Assembly: GCF_900459175.1 (NCBI RefSeq)
Contig: NZ_UHFA01000002.1
Coordinates: forward strand, 1,860,001 to 1,924,000
DNA: 64,000 nucleotides
Reading direction: 5' to 3'
Source of the DNA: Streptococcus downei MFe28
Lineage (GTDB): Bacteria; Bacillota; Bacilli; Lactobacillales; Streptococcaceae
The first letter of the stretch is position 1. The number at the start of each line of letters is the position of its first letter. Positions 53,935 through 62,516 of the stretch are shown here, piece after piece. The position numbers were made by a program, and so were the translations under genes. The notes beneath the pieces are model-generated. The model saw only the letters and a program-made list of their open reading frames with translations. It was not told the DNA's origin and searched no databases.

Positions 53935-54146
53935 TAGTTTTTAAAGGCTTCAACTAGGGTCCTAAACTCCTCATTGGTCAAGGTAATGCCCTTGCCCATC
54001 TTAGTGTGGTCGGGGCTCCAAGAACGAATATCGTACTTGGCTGGGGCCCCATTGAAGCTCACCCGATTGAGTTCCTTGGTCCAGCCCTTGTCATTTTCCG
54101 AGAGTACCAAGAGCTTTTCTTCAATTTCAAATGTAAATTCTGCCAT
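53934..54146 (-). CDS. YdbC/PC4-like single-stranded nucleic-acid binding protein
   Basis: A 70-residue protein, M-A-E-F-T-F-E-I-E to E-A-F-K-N, with the K-Y-D-I-R-S-W and G-K-G-I-T-L strand-turn-strand pattern of bacterial PC4-coactivator homologues. L. lactis YdbC binds single-stranded DNA as a dimer; cellular role unclear. Its TAA stop abuts BOX copy g. ATG follows AAAGGATAAACC. Confidence 0.82.
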   Translation of the reverse strand: MAEFTFEIEEKLLVLSENDKGWTKELNRVSFNGAPAKYDIRSWSPDHTKMGKGITLTNEEFRTLVEAFKN

Positions 54147-54297
54147 AGGTTTATCCTTTCAATAAGCCAGATAATCGAGCGTTATCGGTTCGCTTATCTG
54201 ACTGTCGCTAACTTTTAAATAAAGCCGCCTAGCTGGACTTATCTAACACCTGCAGACGGCTTCACTTATCTATTCGTAATTGCTCAGAAAACCTAGC

Positions 54298-55587
54298 TCA
54301 AGCTCGAACGGTTTTACTAGAGCCGTCCTTTTGATAGAGGTTAACCAGTCCCTCCTTACAGGCCCGAACCATGTCACCTGGTTGAACAGCCTGGGGAACT
54401 GTGATGGTCAAGAGTTCCATAGGATTTGGGGCGCGGTCAATTTTATTGCCTTTGGCATCATGTAGGTCTTCGATGTTGGTTTCAAAATGACGGAAGCCTG
54501 GACCGTAGAACTCAACCCGGTCACCTTCCTTGATAACATTACGCTGGCGAATGGTGGCCGTCATGGTCTTCTCATTAAAAGAGACAACCTCTGCGATAAA
54601 TTTATATTGAGGAATCTTGCGACGGGCCCCAAAGAGTTGCTCGTTTTCAGTTGGCGTTTGGTAATAGAAGCCAGTAGCCAATTCGCGTTGGGCCACCTTC
54701 CAGAGTTCGTCAATCAAGTCCTCCTTGATAGCCTCAAATTTTTCTGGACTTTCCATATAGGCATCCACCGCTGCCTTATAGCAGTTGGTTACGGTTGAGA
54801 CGTAGTGGATAGACTTCATCCGACCTTCGATTTTCAGGCTATCCACACCATTTTCAATCATATCTGGAATATGCTCAATCATGCACATATCAACGGCTGA
54901 CATGGAGTAGTCCTCGGGAATTTCTCCCTTAAGATTTTGCCGCTCTTGGCCAAAAGGCATATCATAGAGGTCATACTTCCAGCGACAGGATTGGGAACAA
55001 CCGCCCCTATTGGCATCGCGGTGGCTCATGTGATTGGACAGGGTACAGCGACCTGAATAAGAAATACACATAGCCCCGTGGACGAAGGCTTCAATTTCGA
55101 CATCGGTCCGACGGCGAATCTCTGCCAGCTCTTCCATGTTAACCTCACGAGCTAGAACAACCCGAGTCAGGCCATAGTTGCTCCAGAATTTGAAGGTTTC
55201 AACATTGGTAGCTGAGGCTTGAGTGGACAGGTGAATGTCCAGACCTGGTGCCTCGGTCGCACAGATCTCAATCAGGGCTGGGTCAGAGACGATGACCGCA
55301 TCCAGTCCCATGTCTCGCAATTGGCGGAACCAAGCGCCAGCTCCCTGCTCATTGCCTTCGTGGGTGACCATATTGGCCGCTACATAGACCTTAGCCCCAT
55401 GCTCATGGGCAAAGTTAATCCCTTCTTGCATATCTTCCATGCTAAAGTTACCAGCTCGACTACGTAGGCCATACTGTTGGCCACCAACAAAGACAGCATC
55501 GGCCCCGTAGAGAACGGCAACCTTTAATTTTTCCAAGGTCCCAGCCGGTGAGAGCACCTCAGGACGTTTCTTGACATTTGTTGACAT
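54298..55587 (-). CDS. Peptidase U32 family protein (TrhP/YrrO-like tRNA hydroxylation factor)
   Basis: 429 residues with the U32 signature E-A-F-V-H-G-A-M-C near 163 and Cys cluster C-S-Q-S-C-R-W-K near 195, then a C-terminal U32 beta domain. Bacterial homologues (TrhP, YrrN/YrrO) make 5-hydroxyuridine in tRNA using prephenate; others act as collagenase-like proteases. I favour the tRNA role. ATG 55585-55587 follows AGAGGAGAT; an upstream in-frame start has no ribosome site. The paralogue that often precedes it is not here. Confidence 0.85.
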   Translation of the reverse strand: MSTNVKKRPEVLSPAGTLEKLKVAVLYGADAVFVGGQQYGLRSRAGNFSMEDMQEGINFAHEHGAKVYVAANMVTHEGNEQGAGAWFRQLRDMGLDAVIVSDPALIEICATEAPGLDIHLSTQASATNVETFKFWSNYGLTRVVLAREVNMEELAEIRRRTDVEIEAFVHGAMCISYSGRCTLSNHMSHRDANRGGCSQSCRWKYDLYDMPFGQERQNLKGEIPEDYSMSAVDMCMIEHIPDMIENGVDSLKIEGRMKSIHYVSTVTNCYKAAVDAYMESPEKFEAIKEDLIDELWKVAQRELATGFYYQTPTENEQLFGARRKIPQYKFIAEVVSFNEKTMTATIRQRNVIKEGDRVEFYGPGFRHFETNIEDLHDAKGNKIDRAPNPMELLTITVPQAVQPGDMVRACKEGLVNLYQKDGSSKTVRA

Positions 55588-55820
55588 ATCTATCTCCTCT
55601 GCGATTGAAAAAATCAATCGCCAAGTTTCTTTTTTAGCTCTTCCATTCTAAAGCAAATCCCCCTAAAAATCAAGGAAAGGAGCTGGTCCAAACGACAGAG
55701 CAATTGGCCTGATCAGACAAAAAGAACCTAGCTGAGACTAGATTCCTAGTACTTTATCATTAGTTTCTTGTGCAGATAGCTAGCTACCCTGAGGTAACCA
55801 AAGATAATCTTCACAACAAG

Positions 55821-55904
55821 TTATTTTGGTTTTTTCCGATTGACCAACTGTATAATTATTATGACAACTAGCGCTGTGATAGCTCCCGTAATGTAATATT
55901 TCAT
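55821..55904 (-). CDS. 27-residue membrane peptide, bacteriocin-linked
   Basis: ATG 55902-55904 follows GCTGAGGTT, 7 bp after the stop of the bacteriocin-like gene. The product is M-K-Y-Y-I-T-G followed by a hydrophobic helix and the basic end N-R-K-K-P-K. It has no leader. Its position suggests a small accessory or immunity peptide; being so short, it might also be chance. Confidence 0.5.
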   Translation of the reverse strand: MKYYITGAITALVVIIIIQLVNRKKPK

Positions 55905-55911
55905 ATTAACC

Positions 55912-56220
55912 TCAGCAATTCAGTAAATAGTTCACGCCTCCGCCAATTCCACCAACGATTGCACCAATAAATCCATTTGCAACACCACAAGCAAATGCAC
56001 CTGTTACAGTTCCTACACCAGGACAAACGGCAGTCCCTCCCATTGCTCCTACCATAGCTCCTTCGGTAGCACCGGTAGCAGCTCCGGCAAGTCCTCCATT
56101 ACCTACGGCATCGTTGAAGCTCTTCCAACTAAAACTTCCAGCTTCAATAGATGTCAAATAATCCATATCCGCTACTTCAAACTTATCAAAAGCCATGGTA
56201 TCCAATGCTGCTGTATTCAT
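55912..56220 (-). CDS. Class IIb (BlpU/NlmB-like) bacteriocin precursor
   Basis: 102 residues. A leader of about 28 residues ends S-I-E-A-G, an Ala-Gly variant of the double-glycine site. The mature part, starting S-F-S-W, is very rich in Gly and Ala with several G-x-x-x-G motifs (A-G-A-A-T-G, G-A-M-V-G, G-A-I-V-G-G-I-G-G-G), the helix-packing signature of two-peptide bacteriocins, and has three cysteines. No partner, exporter or regulator gene is in reach, so it is an orphan unit. ATG follows AAAGAGAA. Confidence 0.8.
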   Translation of the reverse strand: MNTAALDTMAFDKFEVADMDYLTSIEAGSFSWKSFNDAVGNGGLAGAATGATEGAMVGAMGGTAVCPGVGTVTGAFACGVANGFIGAIVGGIGGGVNYLLNC

Positions 56221-56571
56221 AAAATTCTCTTTATTCTAAGTCACCAGAGTTTCAGCAAGTCTCTCTAGCAACGAAATCTTTTACGTCCCTCATCCTATCA
56301 CTTAATTTTTTCTCAATCAAGACCTTCTCGGAAGCTTTAATTAGAACGTTAATATTCCATAAAAAAACATAAATTTTCTGACAATTAATGCTAAAGATGG
56401 GGGGCCTTAGCTACTAAACAAATTACAAGACAATAACAAAAAAGCAAGGGTTGAATTATAGTTTCGTCTTTGATTTTTACACTATTAGTTCCCTTTGGGA
56501 CTAGGCAAAATTGGCCAATAGAACTTGTTCTCCCCATCCATCCTAACACTCGTCAGATAGGAACAACTTTT
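56221..56571. other. Upstream region of the bacteriocin-like gene
   Basis: AT-rich, without a gene. I do not see a clear ComE-type direct repeat or a good -35/-10 pair. Confidence 0.4.
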
Positions 56572-56790
56572 TTATCCTTTAGTCATCATGAAGCTGATAG
56601 TAGTAAATATGGTCCATAGCCCCCTTCGTCTAAGACCAGAACAAGTCAGGGCATAGAGGGCTAGAAGTATTATCAATAAGAATAGGGAGACCGAAAATAG
56701 GGCCTTTAATTTCTCATTTTTGGAACGCCTATTGAAAATGGTCGTTAAAATGACCAAAAGTAGCCAAAGAATAAAAAGATTGTACTTCAT
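56572..56790 (-). CDS. Small membrane protein, unknown
   Basis: 72 residues: one hydrophobic helix (4-18), a basic N-R-R-S-K-N-E-K-L-K loop, a second helix (about 31-50) and a basic end. ATG follows AAAGGCAGAAAC. Located upstream of the bacteriocin-like gene and on the same strand; two-helix proteins beside bacteriocins are often immunity proteins, but there is no sequence proof. Confidence 0.5.
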   Translation of the reverse strand: MKYNLFILWLLLVILTTIFNRRSKNEKLKALFSVSLFLLIILLALYALTCSGLRRRGLWTIFTTISFMMTKG

Positions 56791-57095
56791 GATAGGTTTC
56801 TGCCTTTCTATAAATGCCTACTGAGCCAATCAGGCCGGGCTCTTCACCTGCTTTACTTTTTCTTCTGATTCAAGATCTGGTTGCCTGCCCCCTAGAACCA
56901 TGATGGTCCATAATCCTCCGATAATGGCCTATGACCTCTTCTCCTCCCACAGCTGGCTAGGTGAAAATTTACTGGATCGTTTTTTATTGGCAAGAAGATT
57001 GGTCAAATTTATGATGCCAGCTCTTAGGCTGAACATTCCTGCTTCTCTGTCTGCTAGTCCCGACAAACTACAGCCCTAGGCCTAGCGGGCAAAGC
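56791..57095. other. Non-coding gap before the TrmN6/GIY-YIG gene
   Basis: A 59-codon open frame lies at about 56891-57080 but has no ribosome site and odd composition, so I do not call it. No other feature. Confidence 0.4.
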
Positions 57096-57096
57096 G

Positions 57097-57112
57097 TGCT
57101 ATAATAATTCCC
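57097..57112 (+). promoter_or_regulatory. Extended -10 promoter of the TrmN6/GIY-YIG gene, leaderless
   Basis: TGCTATAAT is followed by AATTCCC and then ATG 57113. Seven bases between -10 and start codon leave no room for a leader. Confidence 0.6.
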
Positions 57113-58120
57113 ATGACTAAGAAAAATCTGCTCAAGGGGGAGCGTATTGACCAGCTCTTCTCAACTGATGTAAAAATTATTCAAAACAAGGAAGTTTTTA
57201 GCTACTCAGTGGATTCGGTTCTGCTTTCTCGTTTTCCCAAATTTCCTGCCAAGGGACTGATTGTTGACCTCTGCTCTGGCAACGGGGCGGTTGGCCTCTT
57301 TGCTTCCACCAAAACCAAGGCCAAGATTATGGAGGTGGAACTGCAGGAAAGGCTGGCAGATATGGGCCAGCGCTCCATTGAGCTCAATGGACTTTCTGAG
57401 CAAGTGACCATGATTAACGATGACCTAAAAAATCTCATGGACCACACCCCTCGCTCAAAGGTGGACCTGATTCTCTGCAATCCGCCCTATTTTAAGGCGA
57501 CAAAGACCTCTAAGAAAAATGCCAGCCAGCACTACCTCTTGGCTCGCCATGAAATTGCCACCAACCTTGAAGAAATTTGTCAGGTCAGCCAACAGGCCCT
57601 GAAAACCAAGGGACGCTTAGCTCTCGTCCACAGACCCGACCGCTTTTTAGAAATCCTGGACACCCTGAAAAAATATAAGTTGGCACCTAAGCGGGTTCAG
57701 TTTGTCTATCCCAAGGCCGATAAGGAAGCCAATATGATTCTGGTTGAAGCCATTAAGGATGGCTCGCCTGACGGGCTCAAGATTTTGCCACCGCTGGTTG
57801 TTCACAAGCCTAATGGTGACTACACCGATGCCATTCATGACATCTATTTTGGTCCCAACCACAAGGCCTATTATATGTATGTTCTCAAGTGTGCCGATGG
57901 TAGCCTCTATACCGGTTATACGACCGATTTGGACAAACGTCTGGCCACCCACAATGCCGGTAAGGGAGCCAAATACACCAAGTCACGCTTGCCAGTCGAC
58001 TTGCTCTATTACGAGACCTTCAACCACAAGAACGCCGCCATGTCGGCTGAAGCCAAATTCAAACTCAAGACTCGAGACGAAAAATTAGAATACATTCAAG
58101 AACATAAGAATAAGGAGTAG
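57113..58120 (+). CDS. TrmN6-like tRNA adenine-N6 methyltransferase fused to GIY-YIG domain
   Basis: Residues 1-245 are a Rossmann methyltransferase like E. coli TrmN6 (tRNA1Val A37) and Bacillus YabB: D-L-C-S-G-N-G at 52-58 and catalytic N-P-P-Y at 123-126. Residues 251-335 are a UPF0213 GIY-YIG domain: Y-Y-M-Y-V-L-K at 253-259, G-Y-T at 268-270, R and E at conserved positions. In Bacillus and many streptococci these are two neighbouring genes (yabB, yazA); here they share one frame with no stop or restart. The GIY-YIG activity in this family is not established. Confidence 0.88.
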   Translation: MTKKNLLKGERIDQLFSTDVKIIQNKEVFSYSVDSVLLSRFPKFPAKGLIVDLCSGNGAVGLFASTKTKAKIMEVELQERLADMGQRSIELNGLSEQVTMINDDLKNLMDHTPRSKVDLILCNPPYFKATKTSKKNASQHYLLARHEIATNLEEICQVSQQALKTKGRLALVHRPDRFLEILDTLKKYKLAPKRVQFVYPKADKEANMILVEAIKDGSPDGLKILPPLVVHKPNGDYTDAIHDIYFGPNHKAYYMYVLKCADGSLYTGYTTDLDKRLATHNAGKGAKYTKSRLPVDLLYYETFNHKNAAMSAEAKFKLKTRDEKLEYIQEHKNKE

Positions 58121-58303
58121 GCTAGGTGCCTGCTCCTTGTTTTATTTTCAATTTTTTTGTTCTATCAAAGCAAAAGAAAAAACAGACCATAGTTTTTCTC
58201 TAATTTATCTTCGACCTAGGATGGAAAGTTTTTTACTTATTAAGCCATTTTTTCTAATCTAGAGTCGATTTAATAAGTTTTTTCATAACAAATCCTGTCC
58301 TTT

Positions 58304-59188
58304 TCACTCCTTAACCACCTCCAGGAGTTCAATCAGTTGCTTGGTAGCATCAGCCAGAAGGGCCTGTTTGGGATAGGCATAGGAGACATGAAAGGTGAAA
58401 TTATCCTCTGGGACGAGGGGGATTTTGACTAGGCCCTCAATGTCGGAGAAGAGGACAAAATCGGTCAGGAAGATGAGGCCTAAATTCTCACGGACTAACT
58501 GGCCAATCATGGAGACTTCACTGAGTTTGAGGAGGACCTTGGCCTGGTTGTGGTATTTTTCATTTAGCTGGTTAAAGGCTTCAAGATGGGTATGGCCTTC
58601 ATCCAAGAGGATAAAGGATTCGCTCAGAACCTCTTGGAAGGAGAGGCTTTTTTTCTTGGCCAGAGGGTGCTTTTCCGAGACCATAATGTAAAAGGAGCGT
58701 TGATAGAGTTCCTTGGTCACTAGCTTGGGATGGTCCAAAGTCCGCAGGCTACCTAGCAGACTGAAATCTAAATCGCCAACAACCAGCTCCTGCAAGAGGT
58801 CAAGGGATCCGTCTCCCACCATGCTAAAGGCTGATAAAAAGGAGAGGTCTGCCCCTCGGCCAATCAGCTGGGAGAGTATTCTAGCACGGATAATAGGAGG
58901 AAAACCAAGCTTGATGACCTTTTGATTGGCCCGCCCAATTTCCTTCTTGGATTGCCTGACTTCTTCTAAAATATGCTCAATATGTTGGGCTAAAATTTGC
59001 CCCTGCTGGGTTAGGATAACCGAGCGATGGGAGGGATCCTTAATAAAAAGGTCACAATTGAAATAGTCTTCCAACCTCTTGACTGCATAGGTAATGGTGG
59101 GCTGGCTGACCTTAAAAGACTGGGCCACCGCCGTAAAGGAATTGAGTTTGGCTAATTCTTGAAAATAGTAAAAATCTTTTAAATTCAT
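58304..59188 (-). CDS. mleR: LysR-family regulator, probable malolactic activator MleR
   Basis: 294 residues; winged helix at 1-62 with F-K-V-S-Q-P-T-I-T-Y as recognition helix, then a two-lobe effector domain. It is divergent from mleS with 155 bp between, as in S. mutans and L. lactis, where MleR activates the malolactic genes in response to malate. ATG follows GGAGGCCCTC. Assignment rests on context plus family. Confidence 0.85.
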   Translation of the reverse strand: MNLKDFYYFQELAKLNSFTAVAQSFKVSQPTITYAVKRLEDYFNCDLFIKDPSHRSVILTQQGQILAQHIEHILEEVRQSKKEIGRANQKVIKLGFPPIIRARILSQLIGRGADLSFLSAFSMVGDGSLDLLQELVVGDLDFSLLGSLRTLDHPKLVTKELYQRSFYIMVSEKHPLAKKKSLSFQEVLSESFILLDEGHTHLEAFNQLNEKYHNQAKVLLKLSEVSMIGQLVRENLGLIFLTDFVLFSDIEGLVKIPLVPEDNFTFHVSYAYPKQALLADATKQLIELLEVVKE

Positions 59189-59226
59189 GAGGGCCTCCAG
59201 CCTTATTTTACCACATGCACTAGTCC

Positions 59227-59287
59227 TTATAAATAAAATTTATAATAATTCTCCTGTTTGACTATAAGAATTTTTGGGGGCTATAAT
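59227..59287 (+). promoter_or_regulatory. mleS promoter and probable MleR operator
   Basis: TTGACT (59258-59263) and TATAAT (59282-59287), 18-bp spacer. Just upstream TTATAAAT and ATTTATAA form an inverted repeat (about 59227-59246) of the T-N11-A type used by LysR regulators. Confidence 0.55.
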
Positions 59288-59343
59288 GGCGACAACTCGT
59301 CGAGAGTTACCCAATTAAATTTTAATCAGAGGAGAACTGATTC

Positions 59344-60966
59344 ATGAAAGCACATGAAATTTTAAACAACCCTTTCATTAACAAAGGGACTGCCTTCACT
59401 ATGGAAGAACGTAAAGAAAATGGCCTGATTGGTCTCTTACCACCTTATGTTCAAACGATTGAAGAACAGGCTGACCAAGCCTACCAGCACTACCTGCAAA
59501 AACCATCGGATTTGGAAAAACGCCTTTTCTTGATGGAAATTTTCAATACCAACCGCACCCTCTTCTACTACCTCTTCAACCAACATATTGTTGAGTTCAA
59601 CCCAATCGTCTACGATCCAACTATCGCTGACACCATTGAGAACTACAGCCAACTTTTCGTCGATCCCCAGTATGCCGCTTATTTGGACATCAACCATCCA
59701 GAAAATATTGAAGAAACCCTGAAAAATGCGGCTGGCGACCGAGATATTCGCTTGATTGTGGCGACCGATGCCGAAGGGATTCTGGGTATCGGTGACTGGG
59801 GTGTCCAAGGGGTGGATATCTCTGTCGGTAAACTGATGGTCTATACCGCTGCTGCTGGTATCGACCCAGCATCTGTCATGCCTTTAGTGATTGATGCCGG
59901 TACCAATCGCCAAGAACTCTTGGATGACCCCATGTATCTGGGTAACCGTCACCAACGGGTGCGCGGTGACAAGTACTACGACTTCATCGATAAATTCGTC
60001 CAAACCGCAGAAAGTCTCTTTCCTAAACTCTACCTGCACTGGGAAGACTTCGGTCGCTCTAATGCCGCAACCATTCTTGATAAGTATAAGAAAGACATTC
60101 CAACCTTCAACGATGATATCCAAGGAACTGGTATCGTGGTTCTCGGTGGTATCTTTGGTGCTCTGGACATCACTGGTGAAAAATTAACTGACCAAGTCTA
60201 CCTCTGCTACGGTGGCGGTTCTGCTGGTGCTGGTATTGCGTCACGGGTTCACGCCGAAATGGTAGCCGAAGGTCTTTCTGAAGAAGAAGCCTACAAACAC
60301 TTCTTTATGATTGACCAACAGGGTCTGCTCTTTGACGATATGGACGATTTGACGCCAGCTCAAAAACCATTTGCCAAGAAGCGTGCCGACTTTGCTAATG
60401 CTGATGAGCTGACCGACCTGCTCCAAGTTATCAAGACCGTTAAACCAACCATCCTGGTCGGCACTTCTACCGATGCTGGTGCCTTCACCAAGGAAGTGGT
60501 TGAGGCTATGTGTCAAAATACGCAGCGCCCAGTTATCTTCCCAATCTCTAACCCAACCAAGAAATTGGAAGCTACGGCTGAGCAAGTGATTCAATGGTCT
60601 GACGGTAAGGCTTTTGTCGCAACAGGTGTGCCTTCTGGAACGGTTTCCTACAAGGGTGTTGACTATCAAATTGGTCAAGCCAACAATGCGCTCATCTACC
60701 CAGGCCTTGGGCTTGGTATGTTGGCATCTGAAGCCAAGCTCCTGACCGATGAAATGATCGGGGCAGCAGCTCATTCCCTCAGTGGTCTGGTTGACCCAGG
60801 CCAAGCAGGGGCTCCTGTGCTTCCACCATTCCAATACGTGGCTGAAGTTTCTATCAAGGTGGCCGAAGCTGTCGCTAAGATGGCTCAAGAACAAGGACTA
60901 GCACAGGCTAAAGAAACCGATATGGCCAAGGCCGTGCGTGACCTCAAGTGGTATCCTCAATACTAA
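59344..60966 (+). CDS. mleS: Malolactic enzyme
   Basis: NAD+ and Mn2+-dependent conversion of L-malate to L-lactate and CO2, which consumes a proton. The 540 residues match malolactic enzymes rather than shorter malic enzymes. The early segment T-A-F-T-M-E-E-R, the malic-enzyme metal site W-E-D-F-G (near 236) and D-D-I-Q-G-T-G (near 257), and the NAD loop G-G-G-S-A-G-A-G near 290 are visible. ATG follows AGAGGAGAAC. A permease gene follows. Confidence 0.93.
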   Translation: MKAHEILNNPFINKGTAFTMEERKENGLIGLLPPYVQTIEEQADQAYQHYLQKPSDLEKRLFLMEIFNTNRTLFYYLFNQHIVEFNPIVYDPTIADTIENYSQLFVDPQYAAYLDINHPENIEETLKNAAGDRDIRLIVATDAEGILGIGDWGVQGVDISVGKLMVYTAAAGIDPASVMPLVIDAGTNRQELLDDPMYLGNRHQRVRGDKYYDFIDKFVQTAESLFPKLYLHWEDFGRSNAATILDKYKKDIPTFNDDIQGTGIVVLGGIFGALDITGEKLTDQVYLCYGGGSAGAGIASRVHAEMVAEGLSEEEAYKHFFMIDQQGLLFDDMDDLTPAQKPFAKKRADFANADELTDLLQVIKTVKPTILVGTSTDAGAFTKEVVEAMCQNTQRPVIFPISNPTKKLEATAEQVIQWSDGKAFVATGVPSGTVSYKGVDYQIGQANNALIYPGLGLGMLASEAKLLTDEMIGAAAHSLSGLVDPGQAGAPVLPPFQYVAEVSIKVAEAVAKMAQEQGLAQAKETDMAKAVRDLKWYPQY

Positions 60967-60986
60967 GCTGGAGGTTGCGACCCATT

Positions 60987-62258
60987 ATGAAAAAACTTAA
61001 TGAGATTAAAATTTCAGGTATCAGTCTACCCCTCTACGCTGGTTTAGTCCTAATCCTGGCTATCGCCATCGCTCTTGGTAAGTTGCCCCTAAATATGCTG
61101 GGCATCACCTTTATGCTAGTGCTGCTAGGTCACCTCTTTTATTGGATTGGCCAAAAAACACCAATCTTCAACACCTATCTCGGTGGCGGATCAGTCATGA
61201 CCCTGCTTCTAGCAGCCCTGCTCAATAGCTTTCACATTATTCCAAAAAATGTAGTAACAGCTACCAATACCTTTATGAATGGGGGAGGCTTCCTAGACTT
61301 CTACATTGCGGCCCTCATCTGTGGCGCTATTCTGGGCATGAACCGCAACCTTTTAGTCAAGGCCTCTGCTCGTTTTATTCCCATCTCTCTCGTTACCATG
61401 GTCATTGGTTTTCTAGCAACTGGTGGAATGGGGGTCCTCTTAGGCCAGGGCTTTGGCCACTCCGTCCTCTATATCTCTATGGCGCAAATGGCTGGTGGTG
61501 TTGGGGCTGGGATTACCCCTCTATCGCAAATCTACTCTAGTGCTCTCCACACTAGTAGCCAGTCTATCTTTAGTCAATTAGCTCCTGCTACAACCCTGGG
61601 TAACCTCTTTGCTATCATCGGAGCCATCATTCTAGCCCGAGGCTTTGCCAAGACCAAGTACAATGGCCACGGTGTCTTGATTGATGTAGACAAGTCGGAG
61701 CTAGAAAAACCAAAAATGGAGCTGGATGCCAGCAAAATCGGAGTCGGTCTCATGTTTGCCTTTGGAATTGCTCTGGTGGGAGTCATCCTCAATAACTTTG
61801 TCCCTAAGGTTCACAGTTATGCCTTCATGATTATTGTTGTCTTCATCCTCAAGGCCACTAATGCCGTGCCAAAATCCTTGGAAGATTGCGTGGTCATGTT
61901 CAACCAGGTCATCATGACTAACCTAACCCATGCGGTTCTGGCTGGTATCGGGCTGGCTATGATGGACTTGAGTATCCTGGTCAAGACCATGACGCCTAGC
62001 TTTGCCATTCTCAGCCTGACATCTGTTGTCTCCATGGGACTGGCCAGCTGGTTCCTGGGCAAGATTTTTGGCCTCTTCCCTGTTGAAACAGCCATCGGTG
62101 CCGGTATGATTAACAACTCCATGGGTGGTACCGGAAATATCGCCGTCCTGTCAGCTGCTGACCGGATGGAAATGATTGCCTTCGCCCAAATGGCCAACCG
62201 TCTAGGGGGTGCTATCGTCCTGATTTTGGGTGGTATCCTGGTACAGATTTTTAGCTAA
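60987..62258 (+). CDS. mleP: 2-hydroxycarboxylate (malate/lactate) transporter
   Basis: 423 residues with about eleven hydrophobic segments, of the 2HCT family (CitP, MleP, MaeP). Signature G-G-x-G motifs are in both halves: A-G-G-V-G-A-G near 181 and N-S-M-G-G-T-G-N near 385; the latter with N-R-L-G-G. It imports malate, probably in exchange for lactate. S. mutans, as I recall, uses an unrelated auxin-carrier-type permease at this place. ATG 60987 follows GGAGG at 12 nt; the ORF extends 13 codons further without support. Its stop codon shares a base with BOX copy h. Confidence 0.87.
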   Translation: MKKLNEIKISGISLPLYAGLVLILAIAIALGKLPLNMLGITFMLVLLGHLFYWIGQKTPIFNTYLGGGSVMTLLLAALLNSFHIIPKNVVTATNTFMNGGGFLDFYIAALICGAILGMNRNLLVKASARFIPISLVTMVIGFLATGGMGVLLGQGFGHSVLYISMAQMAGGVGAGITPLSQIYSSALHTSSQSIFSQLAPATTLGNLFAIIGAIILARGFAKTKYNGHGVLIDVDKSELEKPKMELDASKIGVGLMFAFGIALVGVILNNFVPKVHSYAFMIIVVFILKATNAVPKSLEDCVVMFNQVIMTNLTHAVLAGIGLAMMDLSILVKTMTPSFAILSLTSVVSMGLASWFLGKIFGLFPVETAIGAGMINNSMGGTGNIAVLSAADRMEMIAFAQMANRLGGAIVLILGGILVQIFS

Positions 62259-62360
62259 TACTCTTCAAAAACCAAAACTATCCATCGTTAACGCACTTTG
62301 CCGTACCCAAGTACTGCCTGCAGTTCGTTGCCTTGGCTATTTTTGACTTTTATTGACTAT
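62258..62360 (+). repeat. BOX-like repeat, copy h (short form, 103 bp)
   Basis: ATACTCTTCAAAAACC to TTTATTGACTAT with the core TTAACGCACTTTGCCGTAC. The first A is the last base of the mleP stop codon, so the repeat lies wholly in the 3' untranslated region before the terminator. Confidence 0.88.
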
Positions 62361-62377
62361 AACTATTACACATCTCT

Positions 62378-62413
62378 AAAAGTAGCCCTATCGCTTGATA
62401 GGACCACTTTTTC
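62378..62413 (+). terminator. mleSP terminator
   Basis: AAAAGT-G-CCTATC pairs with GATAGG-C-ACTTTT; TTTTTC follows. Confidence 0.85.
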
Positions 62414-62463
62414 TATATCAGACAAAGAAAATCAAAAGCATTGCTAGTGGTTTTCGAAAAGGA

Positions 62464-62498
62464 AAAAGGCTCGACCGGAAAATGGTCGGGCCTTTTAC
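62464..62498. terminator. Terminator after the DEAD-box helicase gene
   Basis: AAAAGGC-CGACC pairs with GGTCG-GCCTTTT with flanking A- and T-rich sequence; it can serve both strands. Confidence 0.88.
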
Positions 62499-62516
62499 TT
62501 CCAATTCAATACTGGT

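Noticed and set aside
56891..57080. 59-codon plus-strand frame before the TrmN6/GIY-YIG gene
   Set aside because: No ribosome site and no recognisable pattern; it overlaps the promoter region of the next gene.
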